Source of the DNA: Bacteroides luhongzhouii
GTDB lineage: Bacteria > Bacteroidota > Bacteroidia > Bacteroidales > Bacteroidaceae
Reading direction: 5' to 3'
Assembly (NCBI RefSeq): GCF_009193295.2
Contig: NZ_CP059973.1
Location: 1,550,001 to 1,614,000 of the forward strand
Length of the DNA: 64,000 nt
In this document: positions 1-8,005 of the stretch, piece after piece
How the letters are laid out: each line of letters begins with the position of its first letter
How positions within the stretch are numbered: position 1 is the stretch's first letter
Program-made: the position numbers and the translations under genes
Notes under the pieces: model-generated
What the model saw: the letters and a program-made list of their open reading frames with translations, nothing else
What the model was told of the DNA's origin: nothing
The model's database searches: none

Positions 1-40
1 AAGAAGTGCTACTCTCCTTTTTTGTGATTAATGTTATAAC

Positions 41-118
41 GAATTAGCAAAATAATTTGCAGGTTTAATTTTTATGTTTATATTTGCACCGTGAGAGCAT
101 GATAAGTGTTGCTAATTC
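41..118. promoter_or_regulatory. Inverted GAATTAGCAA repeats flanking the lacI promoter (candidate operator)
   Basis: GAATTAGCAA at 41-50 is repeated exactly in inverse orientation (TTGCTAATTC) at 109-118, and the lacI-type promoter at 56-86 lies between the copies. A partial dyad, GCAAA-ATAA-TTTGC, at 47-60 overlaps the -33 element. A 9/10 match (TTGCTAATTT) occurs at 1214-1223 upstream of fucI. The placement suggests autoregulation and control of fucI by the LacI-type protein. This is an inference, because a similar half-site also occurs at 43280-43289 with no obvious role. Confidence 0.35.
56..86 (+). promoter_or_regulatory. Bacteroides-type promoter for the LacI regulator gene
   Basis: A -33 element TTTG (56-59) is followed after 19 bp by the -7 element TATATTTG (79-86). 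This matches the Bacteroides primary-sigma consensus TTTG-N19-21-TAnnTTTG. Transcription would start near 93 and give a leader of about 80 nt before the ATG at 174. Confidence 0.7.
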
Positions 119-173
119 ACAATATGACCTGAAAGTATAATGCTATTTTATAGCAAAAACATTGCGCAAATAT

Positions 174-1178
174 ATGTCGTCACTGAAAAAAATATCGCTA
201 AAGGATATTGCTGAAGCTGCAGGCGTTTCAACAGCATTGGTCTCTTTTGTCTTGAATGGCAAAAGAAAGGAATATCGGGTGGGTGAAGAAACTGCCCAAC
301 GAATATTGAAGATCGCTAATGATATGAATTATCAGCCGAATCTTGCGGCAAAAAGTCTCCGAAGCGGTAAAACGAAGACGATCGGACTCGTAGTCTCTGA
401 TATATCCAACCCCTTTTTCTCCCAGCTGGCGCGTGTGTTGGAGGATGAAGCCGCCAAGCGGAATTACACTGTGCTTTTTGGAAGTTCGGATGAAAACAAG
501 GATAAAATGAATAGTCTTGTTGGTAACCTTATTAATAAAGGTGTAGACGGGTTGATAATAGTTCCTTGTGAGGGTTCGGAAAGAATTATAGCTTCACTCG
601 TATATGATAATGTTCCTATAGTTTTGTTTGATCGTTATTTTTCTGACATTAATGTAAGTTATGTTGCCCTGAATAATTTTAATGCTTCCTATGTTTTAAC
701 CAAACATCTTTTAGAAGTTGGCTATAATGCTCCATGTATGGTCGCTTATGATGTTGACCTGATTCACATGAAAGAACGTGTTCGCGGTTATAAAAAAGCT
801 ATGGGAGATGTTGGTAAGAAGAACTTGATTAATGTCGTTTTCTTGAAACAAAATGCTCCCAGAAAATCAGCGGACCGTTTGCTTCCTAAGATGGTTGATG
901 GTGGTGTAGATGCTTTTCTTTTCGCTACCAATATGATTTCATTAGCTTGTTTATACACGATAAAAGATATGGGAGAAGGGATTGTTGGCAAAATAGGTTT
1001 AGCGGGTTTTGACGGTAATCCGGCATTTGACTTTTTTAGTGTTCCTATATCCTATATCCGGCAGCCTATAGATGTTTTGGCACAAAAAGCACTTGAAATT
1101 CTGATAGATAGTATGACTAACGGGAATACTGTGCAATCTGTGCTTGCAGAGGGTGAGCTTGTTGAGATGATTTCTTAG
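174..1178 (+). CDS. LacI-family transcriptional regulator of the sugar operon
   Basis: A 334-residue LacI/GalR-type DNA-binding regulator. Residues about 4-50 form the helix-turn-helix and hinge (DIAEAAGVSTALVSFVLNG), and the rest is a periplasmic-binding-protein-like sugar sensor starting around TIGLVVSDISNPFFSQL. I chose the ATG at 174 over the in-frame TTG at 162 because MSSLKKISLKDIA is the usual N-terminus of the family. It lies 77 bp upstream of fucI in the same direction and probably senses a sugar or sugar phosphate of that pathway. No hybrid two-component regulator or ECF sigma/anti-sigma pair is visible in the window, so this is the only candidate regulator seen for the whole locus. 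The effector is unknown. Confidence 0.9.
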   Translation: MSSLKKISLKDIAEAAGVSTALVSFVLNGKRKEYRVGEETAQRILKIANDMNYQPNLAAKSLRSGKTKTIGLVVSDISNPFFSQLARVLEDEAAKRNYTVLFGSSDENKDKMNSLVGNLINKGVDGLIIVPCEGSERIIASLVYDNVPIVLFDRYFSDINVSYVALNNFNASYVLTKHLLEVGYNAPCMVAYDVDLIHMKERVRGYKKAMGDVGKKNLINVVFLKQNAPRKSADRLLPKMVDGGVDAFLFATNMISLACLYTIKDMGEGIVGKIGLAGFDGNPAFDFFSVPISYIRQPIDVLAQKALEILIDSMTNGNTVQSVLAEGELVEMIS

Positions 1179-1213
1179 AGGTTTATTTTTTTTATATGAT
1201 TGCTTAATCGTTT

Positions 1214-1234
1214 TTGCTAATTTGTTGAATTAAT
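1214..1234. promoter_or_regulatory. Candidate LacI-type operator upstream of fucI
   Basis: TTGCTAATTT at 1214-1223 resembles the inverted repeats that flank the lacI promoter. It continues into a short dyad, TAATT-tgttg-AATTA. It lies 20-40 bp upstream of the fucI start codon. No clear TAnnTTTG box was found in this 77-bp gap, so fucI may be read through from lacI. Confidence 0.3.
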
Positions 1235-1255
1235 CCTAAATAAATCAGTTAAACC

Positions 1256-3043
1256 ATGAAAAATTCAAGATTAATCGGTGGAAAACCGAAAATTGGCATC
1301 CGTCCTATTATCGATGGCCGCCGTGGAGGTATTCGTGAGTCATTGGAAGGTATGACCATGACTATGGCCCATAAAGTAGCTGAACTATACTCTTCTGTTT
1401 TACGTCATGGCGACGGTACTCCTGTAGAATGTGTTATTGCAGATACTACTATTGGTGGAGTGGCTGAAGCAGCTATGGCAGCAGAGAAGTTTCGCAATAA
1501 TGGAGTGGGGGTTGTACTTTCTGTAACTCCTTGTTGGTGTTATGGGTTTGAGACTATTGATATGGAGGGGGAAATGCCCAAAGCTATTTGGGGCTTTAAT
1601 GGTACAGAACGTCCGGGAGCCGTTTATCTGGCTTCGGCATTAGCGGGACATACACAGAAAGGATTACCTACATTTGGCATTTACGGACGGGATGTACAAG
1701 AGGTTACTTGTACAGATATACCGGAAGATGTAAAAGAAAAACTATTGCGTTTTGCCCGTGCAGGTATAGCTGTAGCTACCATGAAAGGTAAATCTTATCT
1801 TTCGATAGGTAGTGTATCTATGGGTATTGCAGGGTCTATCCCCAATCCTGATTTTTTTCAGGAATATTTGGGTATGCGTAATGAATATGTGGATGCCAGT
1901 GAGATTGAGCGTCGTATTCAATTAGGTATTTATGACCATGATGAGTTTGAACATGCTATGGCCTGGACCGAAAAGTACTGTAAGAGCAATGAAGGAACAG
2001 ATTTTAATCCGCCCCATTTGGTATATTCGCGTGAAGAAAAAGATGCTCGTTGGGAATATGTGGTGAAAATGACTCTTATCTTCCGCGATATGATGATTGG
2101 TAATCCTAAATTGGCGGAAATGGGCTTCAAGGAAGAATCAATGGGGCATAACGCAATTGCTGCGGGATTCCAGGGACAGCGTCAATGGACGGATTATAAG
2201 CCTGATGGTGATTTTTCAGAAGCTATATTGAATACTTCTTTTGACTGGAACGGTATTCGCGAAGCATTTATTTTTGCAACGGAAAATGATACGTTGAATT
2301 GTACTTCTATGTTATTCAACCATCTGTTGACAAATACAGCACAAATATTTGCAGATGTACGTACTTACTGGAGCCCGAATGCTGTTGAGCGCGTAACAGG
2401 TAAGAAATTGGAAGGCAAGGCTGCAAATGGCTTCATTCATCTTATCAACTCCGGTTCTTGCACACTTGACGGAACTGGTTGTCAAACGCGTGATGGCAAA
2501 CCCGTAATGAAACCTTTCTGGGAAATTACGGAAGAAGAAGTGGAAACTTGTCTTGCTGTAACTAAATGGCATCCGGCTAGTCGTGAATATATGCGTGGGG
2601 GTGGTTATTCTTCCCAGTTTCTGACTCGCGGTGAAATGCCTGTGACAATGTGTCGTCTGAATCTTGTAAAGGGGCAGGGACCGGTATTACAGATTGCTGA
2701 AGGGTGGGCTGTGAATTTGGATGAAGATGTATTTAAAGCTATCAATGAGCGTACTGATCGTACTTGGCCTTCCACTTTCTTTGCTCCGCGTCTGACCGGC
2801 AAGGGATATTTCCGTGATGTATATACTGTTATGAATAACTGGGGGGCCAATCATGGTGCTATTAGTTATGGTCATATCGGTGCCGATTTGATAACTTTGG
2901 CTTCTATGCTTCGTATTCCGGTGTGCATGCATAATGTTTCAGAGGAAAATATTTTCCGTCCCAGCGCATGGGCTGCTTTTGGTGAAGATATGGAAGGAAG
3001 TGATTACAGAGCTTGCAAGAATTACGGACCTCTCTATAAATAA
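1256..3043 (+). CDS. fucI: L-fucose/D-arabinose isomerase FucI
   Basis: A 595-residue cytoplasmic aldose-ketose isomerase, near the family length of about 590. It matches the FucI family along its whole length, for example [20 protein letters not shown] at the start and a C-terminus ending in NYGPLYK. The Mn-binding/catalytic residues of FucI are present: Glu343 in ATENDTLN, Asp367 in [10 protein letters not shown] and His533 in NWGANHG. FucI enzymes convert L-fucose to L-fuculose and also D-arabinose to D-ribulose. Neighbours decide which matters here. There is no fuculose-phosphate aldolase in the window, the kinase downstream is AraB-like, and the adjacent locus encodes predicted D-arabinan-degrading enzymes. 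I therefore favour D-arabinose as substrate (inference). Confidence 0.95.
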   Translation: MKNSRLIGGKPKIGIRPIIDGRRGGIRESLEGMTMTMAHKVAELYSSVLRHGDGTPVECVIADTTIGGVAEAAMAAEKFRNNGVGVVLSVTPCWCYGFETIDMEGEMPKAIWGFNGTERPGAVYLASALAGHTQKGLPTFGIYGRDVQEVTCTDIPEDVKEKLLRFARAGIAVATMKGKSYLSIGSVSMGIAGSIPNPDFFQEYLGMRNEYVDASEIERRIQLGIYDHDEFEHAMAWTEKYCKSNEGTDFNPPHLVYSREEKDARWEYVVKMTLIFRDMMIGNPKLAEMGFKEESMGHNAIAAGFQGQRQWTDYKPDGDFSEAILNTSFDWNGIREAFIFATENDTLNCTSMLFNHLLTNTAQIFADVRTYWSPNAVERVTGKKLEGKAANGFIHLINSGSCTLDGTGCQTRDGKPVMKPFWEITEEEVETCLAVTKWHPASREYMRGGGYSSQFLTRGEMPVTMCRLNLVKGQGPVLQIAEGWAVNLDEDVFKAINERTDRTWPSTFFAPRLTGKGYFRDVYTVMNNWGANHGAISYGHIGADLITLASMLRIPVCMHNVSEENIFRPSAWAAFGEDMEGSDYRACKNYGPLYK

Positions 3044-3053
3044 CTTAGGCAGT

Positions 3054-4277
3054 ATGTTGAAATCAAACAAACTGAAAAATATTTTGCTGGTAGGTACAAC
3101 TACAATACTTGTATCATGCGGCGGACAAAATGAAATAAAGATGGGAAGTTATGCTTATGATGCTGAGTTCTTAAAAAAACATGGCATTGAATATACAGAG
3201 TTGGTATCTGCTGATGGAAATTCTAAAGTAATGGTTATACCGGCGTGGCAGGGTCGTGTTATGACTTCCTCGGCTTCTGGTGATGAAGGTGATAGCTATG
3301 GTTGGATCAATTATCGTTTTATAGATAAGAGGGAGATTAGTACCCAATTTAATCCGGTGGGTGGTGAAGAGCGTTTCTGGCTTGGTCCTGAAGGTGGCCC
3401 GTTCTCACTTTATTTTAAAGGTGGGCAAGAACAGGTTTATGATAATTGGGTAGTTCCTGCTGTGCTTGATACGGAGCCTTTTAAGGTTGAGTCACAAAAT
3501 GAAAGCAGTATTCGTTTTGTGAAAGATACTCGTTTGACAAATGCTTCCGGTACTACTTTTGATATAAATATTGATCGTGTCGTGTCGTTGATGGATACTG
3601 ATAAAGTGGCTGCAGATTTTAATATCCAACTTACAAATGATATGAAAATTGTAGCCTATAAAAGTGAGAATAAGATTACCAATATGGGTGAGAATGCGTG
3701 GACAAAAGAAACAGGGCTGATATCTGTATGGATGCTCGGTTGTTTTAATCCCACACCGACCACTACTGTATTCATTCCTTATAAGCAGGGGGCGGAAGGA
3801 ACAATCGTGAATGATGAATATTTCGGTAAGATTCCTGCAGACAGGCTGATAAAGGAAGATGGTATTATTTATTTTAAAATAGACGGACTTTATCGTTCAA
3901 AACTGGGATTGCCAGCTTCACGTGCAACGAACTTATGTGGAAGTTATGATTCTTCAAAGGGGGTACTTACTATTCTGTGGTGTAATCTTCCTGAGGTTTC
4001 TTCAACTTACGTAAACGGACAGTGGGGAGTTCAGGAAGATCCATTTGCCGGTGATGTAATCAATTCTTATAATGATGGTCCGGTAGAGGACGGCTCTATT
4101 ATGGGGCCTTTCTATGAGATTGAAACATCTTCTCCCGGTGCTGAATTGGTTCCAGGAGCATCATTGGTTCATATACAGAAAGTCGTTCATATACAAGGTA
4201 AGGATGAACAGTTGGCTCCTATTGTACAAAAATTGTTTGGAGCCGACCTGAATATAATTAAGGCAAAGTTTCAATAG
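3054..4277 (+). CDS. Lipoprotein of unknown function (DUF6786-like) in the sugar operon
   Basis: A 407-residue predicted lipoprotein. A longer in-frame start at 2934 would overlap fucI. I chose the ATG at 3054, 10 bp after the fucI stop, because it gives a clean lipoprotein signal peptide with the lipobox ILVSC and Cys22. The mature protein looks like an all-beta sugar-handling fold, with GGEERFWLGPEGGPFSLYF around residue 100. My recollection is that it resembles the DUF6786 family, which has no known function. Its place between the isomerase and the permease suggests a mutarotase-like or sugar-binding role in the periplasm. That is inference, and no catalytic motif can be named. Confidence 0.75.
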   Translation: MLKSNKLKNILLVGTTTILVSCGGQNEIKMGSYAYDAEFLKKHGIEYTELVSADGNSKVMVIPAWQGRVMTSSASGDEGDSYGWINYRFIDKREISTQFNPVGGEERFWLGPEGGPFSLYFKGGQEQVYDNWVVPAVLDTEPFKVESQNESSIRFVKDTRLTNASGTTFDINIDRVVSLMDTDKVAADFNIQLTNDMKIVAYKSENKITNMGENAWTKETGLISVWMLGCFNPTPTTTVFIPYKQGAEGTIVNDEYFGKIPADRLIKEDGIIYFKIDGLYRSKLGLPASRATNLCGSYDSSKGVLTILWCNLPEVSSTYVNGQWGVQEDPFAGDVINSYNDGPVEDGSIMGPFYEIETSSPGAELVPGASLVHIQKVVHIQGKDEQLAPIVQKLFGADLNIIKAKFQ

Positions 4278-4302
4278 GGTAATTATATAAAAGAGAACTT
4301 GT

Positions 4303-5733
4303 ATGGAATCGAATAAAATAATACCGAAAGGTCTCCTTTTCCCATTCATTCTGTTAACTACGCTTTTCTTTGCCTGGGCTGTACCGAATAATCTCACAGA
4401 TACTATGTTGGCAGCTTTCAAGCGCATCATGAGTATGAGTGACTCGAAAACAGCCTGGATACAAATAGTTTGTTATTTATTGGGCTATGGATGTTGTGCT
4501 GTTCCCGGTGCCTTGTTCATCAAAAAATATACCTATAAATCTGGTGTGATGCTGGGACTTGGTTTGTATGCGTCTGGAGCTTTATTATTCTATCCGGCAA
4601 TGTTAAGCTCGGGAGTGAATGTTGAATTTAGTTTCTTCATGTATCTATTGGCAATCTTTATTCTCTTTGCAGGACTTTCTGTTTTGGAAACATCTGCAAA
4701 TTCTTATGTATTGTCAATCGGTCCTGAAAGCACTGCAACGCGTCGTTTGAACTTGTCGCAGGCATTTAATCCGTTTGGAGCTATAACAGGGGTGGTGATC
4801 AGTCAGATTTTTATTCTCTCACAACTGAATGGGATGACGGCTACGGAACGTGTACAACTTCCGGCTGAAGAATTGGCTGTCATTCAGGGACAGGAATTAA
4901 ATGCTGTTACCACAGCTTATGTAGTGCTTGGTTTAGTAATGTTGGTATTGTTGCTCGCTATCCGGTTTACCAAGATGCCGAATCTTAGTGAAAAAGGGGA
5001 GAAGGTGGAGTTTCGTGCTACTTTCCGTCGTCTGGTAAGAAATAGAAATTATGTATGGGGAGTAGTTGCACAGTTTTTTAACATAGGTGCCCAGATAGCT
5101 GTTTGGTCATTTGTTATTCGTTATGCTATGGTACAATTGGATTTTGATGGTGTATTAGCTTCTTTGGGAGATACGGCTTCTGCTGATGCTGTTATTAACG
5201 CATTGCGTAGCGTGGAACCGGTGGCGGCTGCATTCTATAACGGATGTGAATGGCTTGGGCTGGATGATTTATTGCCACGCACAGCGGAACAGGCTGGAGC
5301 TACTTACTATATCATGTCACTCATTCTCTTTGTCATTATGAGATTTGTTTGTACTGCGATGATGAAGTATGTGAGAGCTTATAAATTATTGATAGGTCTT
5401 GCTCTTCTTGCTGTGATGTGTTGTTTGGGAACGATGTTGGGTAAAGGCAGTTTTGGGGTTTATTGTTTGATGGGCATTTCCGGTTGTATGTCATTGATGT
5501 TCCCTACTATTTATGGTTTTGGACTTACCGGACTGGGTAATGATACCAAAATTGGCGGTTCATTTATGGTAATGGCTATTGCTGGCGCGGCTGTTCTGAC
5601 TCAAATTCAAGGTATTGTTTCTGATCAGACAGGCAGTATTATGGCAGCATACATTGTACCGGGTATTGCTTTTGCTGTAATTGCGTATTATGGTTTTTTT
5701 ATTGCAAGAAAACAGGAGTTGGCAATTAAATAA
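4303..5733 (+). CDS. FucP-like sugar:proton symporter (MFS)
   Basis: A 476-residue inner-membrane permease with about 12 hydrophobic segments, in the FHS/FucP branch of the major facilitator superfamily. The N-terminus reads FILLTTLFFAWAVPNNLTD and the conserved LETSANSYVLSIGPE occurs near residue 143. In FucP-type transporters the acidic/asparagine positions in these helices couple proton and sugar binding. It starts 25 bp after the lipoprotein gene and 11 bp precedes the kinase, so it is in the same operon. It probably imports the monosaccharide used by FucI. E. coli FucP takes up L-fucose and also D-arabinose, which fits either assignment. Confidence 0.88.
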   Translation: MESNKIIPKGLLFPFILLTTLFFAWAVPNNLTDTMLAAFKRIMSMSDSKTAWIQIVCYLLGYGCCAVPGALFIKKYTYKSGVMLGLGLYASGALLFYPAMLSSGVNVEFSFFMYLLAIFILFAGLSVLETSANSYVLSIGPESTATRRLNLSQAFNPFGAITGVVISQIFILSQLNGMTATERVQLPAEELAVIQGQELNAVTTAYVVLGLVMLVLLLAIRFTKMPNLSEKGEKVEFRATFRRLVRNRNYVWGVVAQFFNIGAQIAVWSFVIRYAMVQLDFDGVLASLGDTASADAVINALRSVEPVAAAFYNGCEWLGLDDLLPRTAEQAGATYYIMSLILFVIMRFVCTAMMKYVRAYKLLIGLALLAVMCCLGTMLGKGSFGVYCLMGISGCMSLMFPTIYGFGLTGLGNDTKIGGSFMVMAIAGAAVLTQIQGIVSDQTGSIMAAYIVPGIAFAVIAYYGFFIARKQELAIK

Positions 5734-5744
5734 AGGTTGAGACC

Positions 5745-7400
5745 ATGGAATTAAATAAGAAATACGTTATCGGCCTTGATTTTGGAACAGATTCTTGTCG
5801 TGCATTGGTAGTAGACACATGTAATGGGCATGAAATCGCTGCAGGGATAAGTTTTTATTCCCGCTGGAAAGCTGGGCTTTATTGTGATGAGCATAATAAC
5901 TGCTATCGTCAACATCCTTTAGATTATATTGAGTCCATGACAGAAGCTGTACATGTAGCTTTATCCAGGCTGAATAAAGAAGAGGTGGCTTCTATCTGCG
6001 GATTGTGTTTTGACACAACTGGAAGTACTCCCGCCTTGACTGATCATACAGGTATGCCGTTAGCTTTACGTCGTGAGTTTGCAGAAGAACCGGATGCAAT
6101 GTTTGTTCTTTGGAAAGATCATACAGCTGTCCGAGAAGCAGATCAAATTAATGCACTGATTAAAGAACGTAATCTCGATTATTTGCTTTATGAGGGTGGC
6201 ACTTATTCATCAGAATGGGTGTGGTCAAAAGTCTTGCATATTATCAGCACAAATGACGCTATAAAAGAGGCGGCTTATGCTTGGGTGGAACATTGTGATT
6301 GGATGACTGGACTAGTAACTGGTAATACTGTTCCTGAAAAAATTCTTCGTAGTCGTTGTGCTGCAGGTCATAAAGCTATGTGGCATGAAAGTTGGGGGCT
6401 TCCTTTAGGTGAGTTTCTAGGGGAACTTAATCCGGCATTGAAAGAAATGCTTCCACATCTTTTCACAAAGACCTATACAAGTGATACGAAAGCTGGTACA
6501 TTGACTGCCGAATGGGCGGAGAAATTAGGGTTATCAGAAGGTATTGCTGTTGCCGTAGGAGCATTGGATGCTCATATGGGGGCTGTAGGAGCTTCTGTTG
6601 CACCGGGAATATTGACACGTATCATAGGGACATCTACCTGTGATATTATGGTGGCCGGGAAAGGCGAAGTCGGCGATCGTTGTATCAAAGGAATCTGTGG
6701 ACAGGTGGATGGCTCTGTTTTACCGGGTTTTATTGGGCTTGAAGCTGGTCAGTCTGCTTTTGGGGATATTTACGCTTGGTTCAAGAAGATATTGTCATGG
6801 CCTCTTAAAAATATTCCGGACGGACAGGCTAAGCAAGAAATATTGGACAACATATTAGTTGAATTGACTCGTGAGGCTCTGGCTATAGAGCCGTCCGAGG
6901 AAGATGCGGTTGCTTTGGATTGGATGAATGGACGTCGTACTCCCGATGCTGATCAGAATGTGAAAGGTGGCATTATAGGACTTACTTTGGGGACTAGTGC
7001 TCCAGAAGTATTCCGTGCACTGGTGGAGGCTACTGCATTCGGTTCTCGTCGTATTGTTGAGCATATGAAGGGGCAGGGTTTGCGTATTGATTCTGTCAAT
7101 GCTATTGGAGGTATCACAAAGAAAGCTCCTTTTGTAATGCAGACACTAGCAGATGTATTAAGTATGCCTATTCGTGTGATCCGTTCCGAGCAGGCTTGCG
7201 CTTTAGGAGCAGCTATGTTTGCTTCTGTTGCAGCCGGAATATACTCGGATATTAGCGAAGCTATGAAAAACATGAGTTCGGATATTGAAGTCGAATACAA
7301 GCCAAATAAAAAACGCTCCCTTGTTTATGAGGTGCTTTACAGAAAATATATTGAATTGTCGAAATTTTCTGAATCTTATTCGAATGATGTCTATTTATAA
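5745..7400 (+). CDS. AraB-type ketopentose kinase (FGGY family), probable D-ribulokinase
   Basis: A 551-residue FGGY sugar kinase that follows L-ribulokinase (AraB, about 565 aa) closely. Examples are the phosphate-binding start GLDFGTDSCRALVVD, FVLWKDHTAVREA, WVEHCDWMTG, IGTSTCDIM, GICGQVDGSVLPGFIGLE and GQSAFGDIYAWF. It is unlike the rhamnulokinase-type fuculokinases. AraB-type enzymes phosphorylate C5 of 2-ketopentoses and can accept D-ribulose. No araA or araD is nearby, so the likely reaction is D-ribulose to D-ribulose 5-phosphate, which enters the pentose phosphate pathway directly. The partner enzyme would be FucI. L-ribulose as substrate cannot be excluded from sequence. Confidence 0.85.
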   Translation: MELNKKYVIGLDFGTDSCRALVVDTCNGHEIAAGISFYSRWKAGLYCDEHNNCYRQHPLDYIESMTEAVHVALSRLNKEEVASICGLCFDTTGSTPALTDHTGMPLALRREFAEEPDAMFVLWKDHTAVREADQINALIKERNLDYLLYEGGTYSSEWVWSKVLHIISTNDAIKEAAYAWVEHCDWMTGLVTGNTVPEKILRSRCAAGHKAMWHESWGLPLGEFLGELNPALKEMLPHLFTKTYTSDTKAGTLTAEWAEKLGLSEGIAVAVGALDAHMGAVGASVAPGILTRIIGTSTCDIMVAGKGEVGDRCIKGICGQVDGSVLPGFIGLEAGQSAFGDIYAWFKKILSWPLKNIPDGQAKQEILDNILVELTREALAIEPSEEDAVALDWMNGRRTPDADQNVKGGIIGLTLGTSAPEVFRALVEATAFGSRRIVEHMKGQGLRIDSVNAIGGITKKAPFVMQTLADVLSMPIRVIRSEQACALGAAMFASVAAGIYSDISEAMKNMSSDIEVEYKPNKKRSLVYEVLYRKYIELSKFSESYSNDVYL

Positions 7401-8005
7401 ATTTGGGAGTTTGTTGCATGGATCATTTTGGTAGTATTCTAATTTCTTGTTTTTAAGGTTCATGATGAATGTCTGACAAAAGCTTTTTGGCATTACTTAT
7501 TGCAAATCTGTGTTATGAAGGCCTTCACATTTTTCTTGCCAGAAGTAACAGTCTTATGGCTTTTGATATGTATGTTCATCGAACTTGATATGTGTTGTGG
7601 AATTGTCTATGATTAATTTTACAGGCAACTCCAATTGTTCTTTGGCAATATGAATATTTGTCTTCAACTCTGTGTTTATAATAAATTCTAACTATGGAGC
7701 TGTTGTTAGTGGCAGTACTTACACGCAGAATATAGTTTTTAGCCATTTCGGTGCTCCCCTATAGTTACAAGGTTTGCAGACAATATTTGATTGTTTCCTC
7801 TGTTCCTTTAGATAGGTAGAAGATGTACTGTCTGGGAATTGTCGTATGAATTTTTGTATATAAATATAATCCTATATTTTTTACTGAAAATGTATTTATT
7901 GTTAGTAAAATGTGTGACTATGTTAGTTGTGAATTTATAAAATCATTTGTAATGTTCAATAACATATACTAATGATCGTGTGTTTAATTTAATTATTTCT
8001 GTGCT
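7401..8005. other. 605-bp intergenic region upstream of susC; degenerate, no intact gene
   Basis: There is no convincing gene or hallmark promoter here. On the minus strand between 7746 and 7554, two overlapping frames look like pieces of one decayed short gene: ATG at 7746 opens MAKNYILRVSTATNN, and a second frame reads IAKEQLELPVKLIIDNSTT and stops at 7554-7556. I could not assign a family. The rest is AT-rich and probably carries the susC promoter and a long leader. It separates the monosaccharide block from the SusC/D block. Confidence 0.5.

Noticed and set aside
2934..3053. Longer start for the lipoprotein gene overlapping the end of fucI
   Set aside because: It would destroy the lipoprotein signal peptide and overlap fucI by over 100 bp; ATG 3054 gives a proper lipobox.
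1256..7400. Canonical L-fucose operon
   Set aside because: No fuculose-phosphate aldolase and the kinase is AraB-like rather than FucK-like; kept only as an alternative.
7398..7405. TAAATTTG box at the end of the kinase gene
   Set aside because: No -33 element at proper spacing and about 600 bp from susC; likely chance in AT-rich sequence.
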